From the NCBI RefSeq assembly GCF_003073045.1, contig NC_037597.1:5080717-5144716 (forward strand): a stretch of DNA of 64,000 bases. Direction: 5' to 3'. A program made the position numbers and the translations under genes. Position 1 is the stretch's first letter. The number at the start of each line of letters is the position of its first letter. The notes under the pieces are model-generated. The model did not search any database. It had not been told where the DNA came from and was given only the letters and a program-made list of their open reading frames with translations. The DNA comes from Pomacea canaliculata. Lineage: Eukaryota; Mollusca; Gastropoda; Architaenioglossa; Ampullariidae. Positions 22,101 through 35,900 of the stretch are shown piece after piece.

Positions 22101-23994
22101 CCTGGCCTGACAATAAACAGGTGAAACCAACTTAATATGTCTGAATCGGCTCGTCGTGTTAGCAGCAGTTTTCACGAATGTAAGTGCACTTTGCAAATGA
22201 ATTTAAGTGTGGTGTGAGAGGTTATCAAAGTGCATGGCTATTGTGAAACATCAACATTTCCTTTATTCAGTCACTCACTTTACTGTGAATAAATGTAATG
22301 GCTATAGTAGATTTTGATGCTTTCAATGGAAAGAGCATATGTATTTAAAAACACTGGAGAAAAAAAATACTATAAGGAATATGCATCTTATAAGTTATAA
22401 ATAAAACAGGAAATGATTCAAGTCTCACAGTGGTGAAAAACCCAGTTACGATAGTGGTAAATTTAGACAGTTTGAATGAAAACTATAATAAATTTGGTAA
22501 AGTACTACTACACAACTGCCCTTTCAACATCCAGTCTAGGCCAGAACAACCAAAGAAATTTTTTTAACAAAAAATGTTTGAAGCACATACATAATACCTG
22601 TGCTAGTCTGGCTATAGGGCTTAGCCAATTAATATATCAACACAAAATGTGCAGGTATGTTTAAACAGTGCAATACATACATTACTGTGTTATAGTAAAG
22701 ATCCAGTGAATTTTGCCTCGAACAAAAAAAAAAAAAAAGAGAGAGGGAGAGAGAAAAGAAATTGCAATATCCGATCTCTCTATGCTTTACGTGACCTAAT
22801 AAGAATCCAAGCAAATCACAACCTATGCTACCTTTGTCAACATGTGCTAATCACACAAATTTTCTTTCATCTTTAAAGGAGATGTAAAATTGCCCTACTA
22901 AATCTGTTGCAAAGTGCTTTGACAGTCACATCACTTGTGCATTCTTCTCCTTCTCATATGTTAGGTCATGCCTGAACCACTACTTAATCTGCATCTCATA
23001 ACATCTGAAGTAATTACCTTCATTTTGTTGGTAAAACAGTTTTCATTGCATAAATAAAAGCAAACAAAATCTGATGCTGCATTTTGGGGAGCACAGAAGC
23101 AAGCTAATATACAATTAGCAATTTTTGTGGAGGATTTCACATTCTCCTACTTTCAAAGACTGCCAGTTTGAGCAAAGTGAAATAAGCATTTGCATCAGTA
23201 AATGTTTGGATATGAAGAATATGCTCTTCCTTTCAATCACATATGAATGAACAAGAACACGATGTCATGACTGATGTCATCACCACCAATAATATCACAA
23301 CTCCAATTTCCTACTTGTTGAATATTTAAAAAGTTCCCTAAAGAAGGAAAAAGTAGGGATTATTCCCTGCATGAGACAGAAATCTCAAAATTTCCCTTCT
23401 GTTGCTTCAGTGGCTGTTGATAGTCCAGAGTGACTCAGTCCATAAGTCAAACAGGTGCTGCTCTAAAACGATTTACAAAGACAAGCAGTTCACCGATTTA
23501 ATAGCCTCCCCCAACACACTTTTTGACAAAACTGATATGACTGATAACCACATTATTGCATTGTGAAAAGCAAAAGACTGCAGGTAGTTCAACATTGCCA
23601 CCATCTTTAACCATGAGAAAAGGGGGGAAAAAAAAAAGCCTGCTTGTCTCTCTCAGAAATTCTCTAGTTAATGAAGATGAATAAACGGAATTTTGTGTTG
23701 ATTTGCAGAGGAATTTCTGGATGATCACTGATGATTTTTGGACCACAAATAGCAGAAAGGATCACATAATGAGTGGTTTCTTTGCCAGCGGTATTTTCCC
23801 ATTTACCTTCTTTTCTCTGTACAAACTACCCTTGTACAAAGTTACCTACACCACAACACAGATATTTCCTAGCAGCTGATGAACTTCATTGTAAAACTCT
23901 CATTACAAATGAAACATTACCTATCTTTAGCTGCAAACAAAAATCCTCCAACCTCCCTTCCTTGCCCTTCTAAATCAGGACTATAACAGATAAC
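16200..23994 (-). other. Long non-coding stretch, probable 3' UTR of PPP1R37
   Basis: Nearly 7.8 kb with no exon I can support on either strand. Open frames are short and unlike any protein. It begins directly after the PPP1R37 stop (23995). Few repeat heads were seen, unlike the introns, which fits transcribed, retained UTR rather than intergenic DNA. The minus-strand signal AATAAA (TTTATT on plus near 16468) could end it almost tail-to-tail with the BBOX-like gene. Ordinary intergenic DNA is the alternative. Confidence 0.45.
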
Positions 23995-26900
23995 TTAAGC
24001 TAATTCATGAGGCAGTGTGTGCTGATTGTTGGACACTGTATCATTAGTCTGAGCACTGTTCACTTCTGTCACTTCTGTGCCTTCTGCAACAGATCAAAAA
24101 TAATTATCAAGCAAAGCAAATTAGAACCCTTTCCCAAGAAAACAAACATTTTCGTAACAGCAGGATGAACTACAGTAAATGAATGTGAATACATAAACAC
24201 AGGTCAGTCTATATAAATTTGTCAGTAATGATATTCAAAACTTCATGAACAAATGTGTCAGTAGTAATCTTATTTAACTTACCATTTTCAAGTATAAAAA
24301 TAAGTTTATGGCTGCCATGATTGTTTATCAGTATTATACTAAATGATGTCAACAGTTACTTTAATTTGCCATCTTTCTAGAATTTTTCTATAAATTGTGT
24401 ACAAACTTTAAAACCAACAATATTTAAGTTTTAAACATAACAGTTGGAGTAAGTTGTGTTTATTTTTTTCTCTGCAAAAAAGGAGAATGCTGTTGGACAA
24501 GCTATAATTGAAAATGAATATTCAGTATGAAGGAAATGAACAAAAATGATAAATTGTAAGTGTGTGTGTGGGTGCGGGGGGAAAGCAGAAATCAAAGGGT
24601 TAGGGTTAGTTGTATTTTAAAAAGAGAAGATGAAAAGGTGCAGACATATATCTTTGCACAGACCAACAGTCTTAGGAACATATATGCCAATCCTAACAAG
24701 AGAGAGATCCCCTCTTTTGTTTATACTTTTTGGTTGAAGCATGGGGTGAAAAGCCATGGAGCTCTAAACCACCATGTCAAGATATTATTATTCCTAGAAT
24801 AATTTCTGCTGTTATTAATGCTGCTGTTACAGACTCTCAAAATATGTGCATGTGTGTGTGTATACATGCATTTGTAACTGTGTACACATCAGTCAAAGAG
24901 AGAAAGAGAAATAAAGAGAGGAAAAGTGTCAGACTAATGAGTGATAAAAATACACGACAAACCTTTTGTCATGAAAATGAGACAAAGAAAACAATCCTCA
25001 CTGCATCTTTTAAAAAAAGTCACTCTGATTGATTGAAAGCACAATTCACATTTAAAAAAGCACTGTAAGCTGTCAGTATTTATTTTGACAAGCTGCTTTA
25101 TAGCAATATGCTACTTCATTATTATCACTGCTATCAATGACAATTATTAAACTAAATTTCAGAATGTAATCTAACTGCACACCAAAAAAACAAAATTAAC
25201 CCCTCCAAGTCCCTTTCCTTGAAAACCTTATAAAAGTTTTATTTTAGGACAATTCTCTAGTTTAGCACATTGAAAATAAATATCACTGAAATATAGATAT
25301 AATGTAAAACTTCAAATCAAACATTACAAGTGGTGTGACATTGAAAGTCATGATCATATTCAAAGACAAGATTGTCATAGGACAGTAAATAAAACAGGAT
25401 AAAAATAACTGTCAGCACATATAAAATATACAACCATGCATGGTCTATGATAAGACATATTGCATGCACGTGGGGAAGTGTGGTTGTTGGATCAGCTGGC
25501 TCTGTGAACCAAAATACTACTTACGGCAAAGCGGCCAGGAAAGTTCACTTCTTATGCTTGCCAGCATAGCGTCTAGGTCACGCTCAAACTCATCACATTC
25601 ATCTGTTGGGCGACATTGAAGAGGAGCAGTGCTCACAAATATCACGTGAAGCAAATGGTAAGCATGCAAAGAAGCAACTAGATGTATGGTTGAACCTTGC
25701 TATTTAACTCTTTCAATAAAGTTAGCCAATAACTAATACCTAGATACTGCTGTTTCAACATGCACACACATCCACAGACATGCAAAACAACATATTCCTG
25801 ATTAACATTCTTGTCCCAAAAAACACTTTTCTTTCCAGCGTATGATTTTATATTTATCACAAAGGAAAAAACATATCACAAAAAAGCAAAGCATGGTGCT
25901 GTGGCAGAGATCAACAGATTATGCAATGATGGATAATATGCACACTGGAAAATACAATGCAGAGGTACAGAACAAACAGGGGCATGCAGGATATCTGTTT
26001 AATTTATTAAAAATCAAGCTCTTGTCAGTTAGCAGAATGCACTCTTTTGGTATATGACGAAATTTGGGAAATTTTATTTTAACATCCACAGTCATACAAC
26101 AAAATGCTAATTTTTCTTACTCCCCCAAGTAAAACAGGTAGCTTATACTTTAAGGCCATTTTTGTTCTTAGTTGTCAACTTTGAATAACCTTAACACCAC
26201 TCTTTCAGACAACTCATTGTCCTATAACTATTGTAAAACTGCTTTAGTGATTTGCGCTGTTATAATTAAGAAAGTCTACTACTACATACATCACAAGCAC
26301 TAGCCATTGGCAACCAGAACAACCTAAACTGTCCTAGGTAAATTTTGGTTAACAATACATTTAAGATAATTTTTTTCAAGTGTTTATCATTGTTTATCAT
26401 TATCAGGTTTCAAAAAAAATCAGATGCATTCCATGCATGCTGCTGTGAGAAATCATAATGAAAATGATAGCAAAGAATGCCTGCAATCAGACTGATGTTT
26501 GAAAAACGTAGATTACAGAGCAGTCTCCCTCTGACATGGAGGTATGATGGTTCTGGAGTGTATTCTTGTTAACAGGATTAGAGACAGAGCAACCTTGGCG
26601 AAGGCCCACTGGGTTGTTTAGGATTACTGCACTCCTGGAGCTGTTGTACAATGTTTTAATGGTTTGGATGAGATTAGCCTCAATGTTGAATTTCCACATC
26701 AAGTGCCACAGCCCTTTGTGCCATACAGCATCCATTATTATTATGTTTGTGTGTTTTTCTTTTTAGTAAAGCACTTTGAGCCTGCCTTTAATGGTGGGGG
26801 AAAGCGCTATACAAATCAACTTTATTATTATTATACTCTATGGAAAGTTTTCTTAAAGTTTATAAAATTATGGCAGCAATCCTTTGCTGTGCTAGATGTG

Positions 26901-29900
26901 ATGTAAGCTTGTTAAGAAGAGATTGTGGTCACGGTGTCTTCGACTTGTTGATGCTTGATTTAAAGTGTGTTGGCAGCAAGAAAAGTTGATCTGGTTATTG
27001 GATCAACCCATCTGGAAGCATCAGATTGCGAGCCTTGATCTTTTGTGAAGGGGTGGGGATTGGTCTTTCTGAATGAGCAAGCAGCCAAGGCTATGTCATG
27101 GTAAAGAAGTCAGCCCTATAAACAGATGCTACACATAGATAAAGAACAGTGTGCCCGAGATGAGATCTGAACCCAGGACTGCCAATCCTCCCTGTCATGG
27201 TGACAGGTCTTAACCGTTGCACCCTCTGACTGCCTTACCTTTTCTGCAGATGATTTACTTTACAAAAAAGATTAATGAAAGATTTTTCTATTCTTTCTAG
27301 CACTTCTTCTTTTAAAGAAATGGAACAACAAAATTCCTGAAATGACAGTACCTATTTGTTCTTTTCCTAAACAATAAATTATTACTCATCATCATACAAT
27401 GCCTCATCCCACATCCATGCAATTACAATCGCACAGATAGCACGCAAACAGAAGCGGAAAGGGAAGTCATCAGATAATATCTAAACTAGGCACTTGCATG
27501 CAACTGCAGCTGAGTCACACTGAAATGCACAACTCACCAGATCCTTTGCTTTCATCGATGAGTGCACTTGCCAGCTCTTGTGTCAGACCATTTAGAGTTA
27601 GAGAGGTGAAGAAATCTGGCTTGCTGCCCTGATCCTCATCAGCTTCACTCTGCTGCTCTGCTATGCTGGATGCATCCACTGCCAGCCAGGTCTCACTTGG
27701 AGCCAACTTCAAGTCCACACCTACTTCTCCCTCATCTTTCTCCAGCACTACCTCGGCTGAACTTCCCTCTTCATGCAGGCTTTCTGAGTGCTGACTTGGG
27801 GCATGAAGAGCTGAAGTGAATATGCTGAGATCCTCATCATCCATGCTGAGGTCAAACAAATCCAAGCTTCTGTACGGCAAGTGAGTCGAGAGGGAAGCAG
27901 CTGTGCTTTGCTGATCGTTAGGAAGATTCTCGTCTGCTGCCTGCTGAGAGAAAGCAGATTCTCCACGAGCATTACTTCTCTTGTGTATACTAGCTAGGTC
28001 TTCACCTTGACTTAAATGACTTGCATCCATTGTGGATGTACAGTCACTCTCTGCTGCACTTTGTGTGAAAGAATTTCTGGTAGCGTGAAGATGTGAAGCA
28101 ACACTTTGGCTCGATGCCTCTGGTTTTACTTTTCCTAAACGGCTGAATTCTACAAACAAATCGTCATCATCTTCTGGGCTTAAAGTCTGTGGAATGTAAG
28201 AGCTTTGCATTGTGTCCCTGGTCTTCGCACCACCAAAGGCTCCACCATCAGCATTTACGCAAGCGACACTCGTCTCTTCTTCTTCTTCTCCATCGTGGCT
28301 CTTTCCCTCTTGGCACAATGAATCATTGGTTGAAGAAAAAGCTGAGGAGTCATCAAACACAGAATCTGAGTCTGGGGTTCCTACGCTAATGTCCGTCAAA
28401 TCATCACTATCACAGTCAACAACATCCACCTTGCGAGGCAGAGACCTTGCAGCCCTAAGAACTCCTAAAGGATCCAGCTCAGAATCCTCTTCAGACATCT
28501 TTTGCTCTTCCTTGTCACTCTCTGCTATGGCTAGCCCTGATGCCTTCTCCATAAGAATCAACCTCGCTCAACTTACCATCCCCACCGGCTTTGACACTGC
28601 CAGGCTGATGAACCAAGGAAGAGTCTGAAACAATCTGCTCAATATACTCTCTGACAGTTTCCACAGCCAGGTCTTGACAAAGAAGAGTAGGACTGATCCC
28701 TATCGTAGGTGCAGGGGTTCCTGGAAGCAAAGAACTTGCTCCAGTAGGGCTTACCACATTTGGTGTGGTCCCCAGTGCACCAGTCTGCGACACAGTAGGG
28801 GACATGACAGGCAGAGGTTCTTTGACCCGACTGACAGAGAAAATCTTGCGGGCTGTTGGGCGAGGGTAGTACTGAGGTGAAAGCAAGAGCTCGACAGGAG
28901 GAGATGGCAATACCGTGGCCCCAGTCAGGCTCTGAGGCAACGGCAATATCATGCTACCTTCTGTCACAGTTCCTGGTGATGGTGTCACTGTCACTGCTGT
29001 CAACGGGTGCTGCAGCTCCAACGTCATTGGAGGTGAGGATGCTGACACAGACACTTCAGGTATAACAGTCGCACCTGCCAAGCCTGATTCTTGCTGGCCA
29101 GGGAAGAGAGGGTGAACATCTGAGGGATGGGGTGACTCCAGAGACTCCTGTGGTGTCAGCTGAGTAGCATCAAATAATAAACTAGGTCGTCGCCTTGAAT
29201 TCTGCTCCGTCAGACATAGCAACTGAAAAGCAGCAGGATCAAAGAACTTTTGAAATGCACTAAACCTTAAGGATCATGCAAAAGAAACTGATACACTGTC
29301 ATTCTAAACTATTATGTCTAGGGATCTCAGGAGTGCTTGTATCTGACTTTGCATGGTTTAAGAGTTTCTAATGAACATAATCTGTGCAGAATCTCTTGTT
29401 AATCATATTAATCATTGCTAACAGCAAAACTATTTTCCTCTACAATAATAATAATAAATGGAAAATTTGTAAAGCGCATACTCACACTCCTAAGGAGAAT
29501 GCTCTCTACAAAGGCAAACCTCACCTCTGGATGAGCCTGAACAGCTTCCTGGGCCAGAGCTAGTGCAGATTCAACAGAAATCCTTGCCACTTCCTGGTGG
29601 GCCCTCTCTTCCAGCTGACGCCTCTCTTCCTCCTCTCGCTGCAGTGCCCTCTGCTGATTGCGTTCTAGCAACAGCTGGATGTCTTGCAGTAGCCGCTTCT
29701 GCTGCTCAGCATAGTCCTTCATGCCCTGCAGGTATAATTATGATCCGGACAAAGCTAAATTTCAGTTCAGTGGAGTATTACATTTAAAGATATATTTATA
29801 AGTTGTGTCTAGCAATGGAGAGGCTCCACTGCCTTGTGGCCTGTGTGGTCTAGTTAACTTAGCACAAGTTCACCAGTTGAAGGCTAATTCACAATGGATA

Positions 29901-32900
29901 CCTCCCTTATCAATGACGGATATGGGACCAGTGATTTTTATTCATTAAATGCAAGGGGTTGTCAGATCCCCAGTTAAATCTGTTGGGGGTTTCTAACCCT
30001 CAGTTTAAATTGTTGGAGGTTTTTAGACCTTTTGTAAATATATTGGGGCTGCCTTTATAGAGCACTTGTAGAAAAAAAATACACATCAATGTCCTTGTAT
30101 TAATCTTACCTTGATTTTGATCTTTGGAGTCAAGAAATTGTTGTAATTATGAGTGGCATGTTTAAATGCATGTAAAATTGTTTGAAGTCAGTCAGCAATA
30201 AAGCATACCAACTTTCAAGCTTGGCTTATAATGCAATGTCTCACACCTTTTTTTTTTTTTAAGTTTTCATACCACTGGTGCCAAATTGCTTACATTTTCA
30301 GACACATTTGCCAAATTTTCTTTATGTGATTTTGAGCACTTTTCTATGACTTCTCCAGATTTGAAACATACAAATCCTTTAAATCTACCTTATCCCAGGC
30401 TATCTTTCTTACACACATAGAACATATGGGGATAAGAGATGTATTTACAAAATTTAGGCTAGGGATTTCTAATCGCTACATATGTGAAAACAGTAGAAAC
30501 ACTAAGTGTCCTTTTTGTAGAAGAGAAATACATTTCTTATTTAGCTGTCCCAAATATTTTGATCTACAAGAATACATTCCCAGAAAATTTTACAGAGTAA
30601 TTTCCCATTTTCGACTATGCCTTTTGATGTCAGACAACCAGTTTAGCCACATATCTACAGAGCATTATTAGATTTGAGAGAAAAACTTTTAAAGATTTGA
30701 CTTCACTCTATTTATTCTTGGGACACATTTGTTTGAATGTCAAGCACAATTATATGCAAGATGTACAAATATATTCTTGATTTAGAATACCTGTTGTTAA
30801 ATGGTTTACATTTATTCATTTTGTAATATTATTATCTGTGTATTTATGAATGTATGTTAACTCACAATCTTAGTAATTTCCTTATTTTAAGAGGCATAAT
30901 TTAGCTATTAACATGTCAGTGCTGTGTTGGTATACATAAGCAACCAAAGCTAATTACTTGGTTTTTGTAGGCTGCTTACATTATCGCCATTTAGCCATAC
31001 AAACACACCTAGTTTTTGTTAAACTGCAAAATCCAGCCCTTTCATCAAGTTATATCCAGCACCGTGTTTGTATGCTGTTCCTAGGGTTTACTTCCCTTTA
31101 TTCTACTTTACTCTTAGATAGCTATTTCTTTTTGTGCAAGTATAAAATGTAAATGTTTGCATGGGACATGTTTACTTCCCTTCCGTCATAAGTGCAAGCC
31201 TACTAGATAAAGTCTATGTATGTTTCGACAGAATGGGAAAAACTATATCAGACTTTTACAATACACAAGATGATATCACTAGAAATATTGCGTACTGCAC
31301 ATAATTATGAAGAATTATTCACCATTGGGAGATGGCTTTCAAATATATGCTTGTGACTGCAAGACTTAAATGACCTGAAAGAAGGAAACCTTCAGTGACT
31401 TACTGGTTCCTTCTTGGTTTCTTTATCAAGGTCTATGCGAGTAACGCTGTCATTGACCTTGAGAGATAATGATAGAGCCATTAGCCCAGCTGTCTTAATG
31501 TCATTTTCTCGGAGGTCCAGGCGCAGGAGGTGAGCACTATCAGCAACATACTCAGCCAGTGCAACAGCTCCTAAACAAACAGCCAAAGATAAGACTCCAA
31601 AATTGTCTTATTTTAAATAGCAAAGCTATATAGAAAAAGCCCAAAAATTTGGATGTGTTAAGCTGTTATATACTTGATCTTTATACAAGTACTTTCCTCT
31701 CATTTTAATACATAAAAAAATGACATTTATAAAATGAAAACTTCATAGGCAAGAAAATTGTCAAAAGAGCTATGGCAAAATAATTTTGTTACAAATGAGA
31801 ACAGTAAATTTAATTATGAATTTAAAATTTTTCATTAATTTAAATTTCCTGCAGCGTCTTATGTGAAGGAAATGCTGAAGCATGTAAGCATATGTTACAA
31901 CAAAAAAAAATGAAATTTCCAGAATGCTAGATGTAAAGATATAGCACCTTCACATGTCAGGCGTGTTGACTGAAGACCGAGACGTAGCAAAGACTTGCTT
32001 TTTAGCAGGCCTTCCTTGAGAATATGTATGCCCTCATTGGTCACATTGTTGTGGCCAAGATTGAGCGTCTCTAGACACTTAGTAGAACCCTACACAGAAA
32101 GAAGAGGCATGAAGAGAGCATGATGAAACTCTGAAGTAACAGAATGAATCAGAGAGCATGATGCAACTCTGAAGTAACAGAATCATTTTTCATATTATTG
32201 TGCTCACAAGAAAGCTGGTCAGTACATATTATGTGAGCTCTCTTATAGCACAGTTATTAAAAATGTGAAACTGTAATTTAATTCAGTTACTATAGCCTTG
32301 CCACTCCTGTGCAAAGATTAAATCTAAGAAGATTTTTACTGGCATTCTGGGCTAATTATCATTTTTAAATCACACATTAATCTTAATGGATGCACGACTT
32401 ATGCAAAACAAGCTCTACTTCCAACTGGCCCTAGTTTAAACCTTTAAAAAACAAAGAAAAAAAACAAACAAATAAAACAAACTATGAGCTTATTATTAAC
32501 ATAGTTCCATAGCATAAGGACTTTATTAAAAAAAACAAAAACTTACCAGCGCTCGGCCAATGGCAGCCATAGATTGATACGTGATTTGGTTGTTCCACAG
32601 TACAAGGGTCTTTAAACCATGGTCAAGGTTTTGTTCATATAATCCTTCACATACATGTCCCACCCCTACATCCTGCAGAACAAGGCATGCATGCATTCAC
32701 AAGTGAAACAGTGGATATGGTATAATAAACAAAAGATATGATGCTTTTGCATTCAGTATTTAGTTCAAAATTGTTAGTATCTTACAAAAGCTAAGTCCAT
32801 GATGCATACATGAATGATGAAAATGTGAACATAAAGTATAAAATTACAGCACTCCCTTGGTTTAAAGTAAGATTATTTGTAAATCAGTCATTCCTATTTT

Positions 32901-35900
32901 TAACTCATCTAAATAATTACTCCAGGGTTACTCTACAAACTTTTTGTTTGAAGGCATAAACTGTCAATGAAACTGATAGCATAGCAGAAGTAAGGGAAGT
33001 ATATGAAAATGTAGTGTAGCAATTGCAAAACAACCTGTAAATGATTGTTGCGGAGGTCCAATAGAGTAAGTGAATGGTTGTACTTTAGGAGGTTTCCAAG
33101 CTGAATGCCATCACTGGGCATCAGTCGATTATCAGCCAGGAAAAGTTCTTGCAATGTCTCGTTCATCTTGAGGGCAGCCACTGCAAACCATGGAGGGTGT
33201 GTGTGTGTAAAGGAGTGAAAAAAGCACAGTGTTAAGTTCTTTTTTTAAGATTGATAGAAACCAAATAAAAATGGATAACATTCATGTATGAACATCCTAG
33301 CAAGAAGCAATCGGACATTATTAACAAATATCCAAGGACATTCCACGAACGCACAAAAAGCTACATTAAATATATATATGTACACAAATGCTTAAAGTGA
33401 TCCAACTGTAGTACCATCCAGTCAAACAATGAAAACACTTGCATCTATTAACACAACACAAGCACCATAACAACCAATCTATGTCTGTACAGTGTGACAT
33501 GTACTGCTCACCTAGAATGATCAGAGCACGTCCAGAAAGGTACATGTTCTCCATGTGTAAGATTGTTAGATGGCTTCCTAGCTTTAAAGCACGGCCAAAC
33601 ACGGGAATAGATCGGTCATTGAGGTCACAACTCCTTACATCCAGGGCTGTCAGGCTTGGCGTCTGCAAAACATGCAGCTGCTGTCAGAATGAGGTGTTGT
33701 GGACAGACCTTTCTGTCATGTCATTTCTTTCTAGCTAGTTCCAATGTAGGCATCCTTTTTAAAATTTATATAAAATATTACATGATTTTCATTAGCTAAA
33801 GAAATCTTTAGGAATGACTGCTGCTGAAGTGAGCTGTAAAAAAAAAAACAAAAAACCACACACATCTTAGCTTTTTCTTCTTCTTTTATTTTGTTTAAAG
33901 TTTACTTGAAGATGTGAAGTTTAATAAAAAAAAAACCCACCTAACTGTGCTATGCAATGAGCCCTGAATTGTAAAGAGTTAGCAGGTACACTTACACCAG
34001 TTTCAGGAATTAGGCAGGTACACACTGTTTTTTTTTTTAATATATACTGCCTGGTGATCAAATAATAATAATCAGTAAACAGTGACTTCTGCTGTGACAA
34101 AGCTAAGACTGTATTCATGCTACTGTTAAATGATCACATCACAACCAACCACATTAAAAATGATAAACATGCTGGGTACTTGCCCTTCTGATAAGTCGAG
34201 AACATGCTTGCCATCCTCGGAGTCCAATATTCTTATTGAAGGATATATTTAGATGACAAGTGGAGTCGTAGTACTCGATCATATCAAATAATGCCACTGC
34301 ACACTACAACAACAAAAGAAAATAATAGCAACTTTGTCCCTTCATCAAAAAAAAAAAATCAGGCTAAAAACTGTTTCTGCCATTTCATTCTTGATTTTGA
34401 GAGACTAATCTACCATTAGCAACAAGTAATATTAATATTTTCCTGAATTCTAGTACCAGAGCCAATGAACCTCTCTCACACACCCACATGCACAGTTAAT
34501 CACCTCATCATCCAGATGACTTGCTTCAAACTCAAGGGTTTTGAACTGGACACGGCGGAAGATCTCCTCCAGTGCTTCGCAGTGCCTGGGTTCAATCTTG
34601 TCTCCTATCAACAGTTTAACACCATTGCATTATACATAAAAGAATAGAATTATTGAAGATTAACTGTCTCATAATTAGCAATCACTGCCAAATTTCGAGG
34701 TAAAAATGAACATCACACATGGTTATTATGCAAATGCATATGATGCATCAAAAAAGAAACAAACACTTACCTTTAACTACTAGTTTTTCCTCCCTTTTTC
34801 CACTGCAGGAGAATGCCTAGAATACAGAGTTTGGTGATAATGTAAAAAGATAGATATCTAAAACAGAAATTTTTATTCTTTGCAACCAGACATAAAAAAA
34901 CACTCATTATTAAAAATGAAACTTTCATTTCCAACAATGATAAGCATTTATGCATTAAAACTAATGCTTGTTCCTTTTACTAAACCAAAACTTTTATGCA
35001 ATTTCTTGCTTTTCTTCTGATTCTCGTTTTCTGAAAATTCAAAATATACTCGATATATTTATTCTTATAAAACAATAAGATCCAGCTATTCTTAGTAAAT
35101 GTTGATCTAGTATCAGCTTCTGGTTCCTTAGTGATTTATAGTCCTAATGCTCTCATTGTCAAAAATATATTTTAGTCTTAATAGTCATCAGTAACAAATG
35201 TATTTACTCTTTACAGAAAATATAATCCTTGTAATCACATTTTTTGTTCTTTTTGTCTCTTGCATAAGGTGAAATATAAGCATTGCTGAAATTATAAACA
35301 AGAATTTTCCAAGGCTGTTCAGTAAGACATGAATTTTGACACAGGCAACATAAAGATTCTTAGGAAAAACAATCCTTTTACCCTCTACTTCAAAGTATTG
35401 TACAAGAAACATTTTTTTTAAACCCTGAATAACAATTTTAAAAAGGTCTGGACAGGTACAACTTTGGTGTTATGATGCATGTGAAAATGTTTTGGCTAGT
35501 ATACAGGCCAGTGATAAAACTCCATTCTCTCCATTTTACTCTCATGCATACTAGTGAGAATACAGTAGTAAAGTTAAACTACACCATACACTGCACAATA
35601 TAATAATACTGAACAATACTGAAATCTTATAAAGAAAATGATAAATATTAAAATAAAAATATAATTTCTATCGTTTCTGTTTGACCAAATCTAGCAACAG
35701 TCTAATTTACATACTACAAACAATAGTCAACAACAGTGTTACCTAAGTCACATGTAAAAAAAAAAAAATTATGGTAAGAAGCTAAATGTATAATCAATCT
35801 AATGAACATGGGCAACAAAGTGTGACAAACATATCCCAAACTTTTATATAAACAGCCACATACCTGATGCTAGAACACTCAAAGCTGTTAGAAGCCAAGA

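Noticed and set aside
27748..29065. Several open frames on both strands within the PPP1R37 tail exons
   Set aside because: They are shadows of the long minus-strand coding exons.
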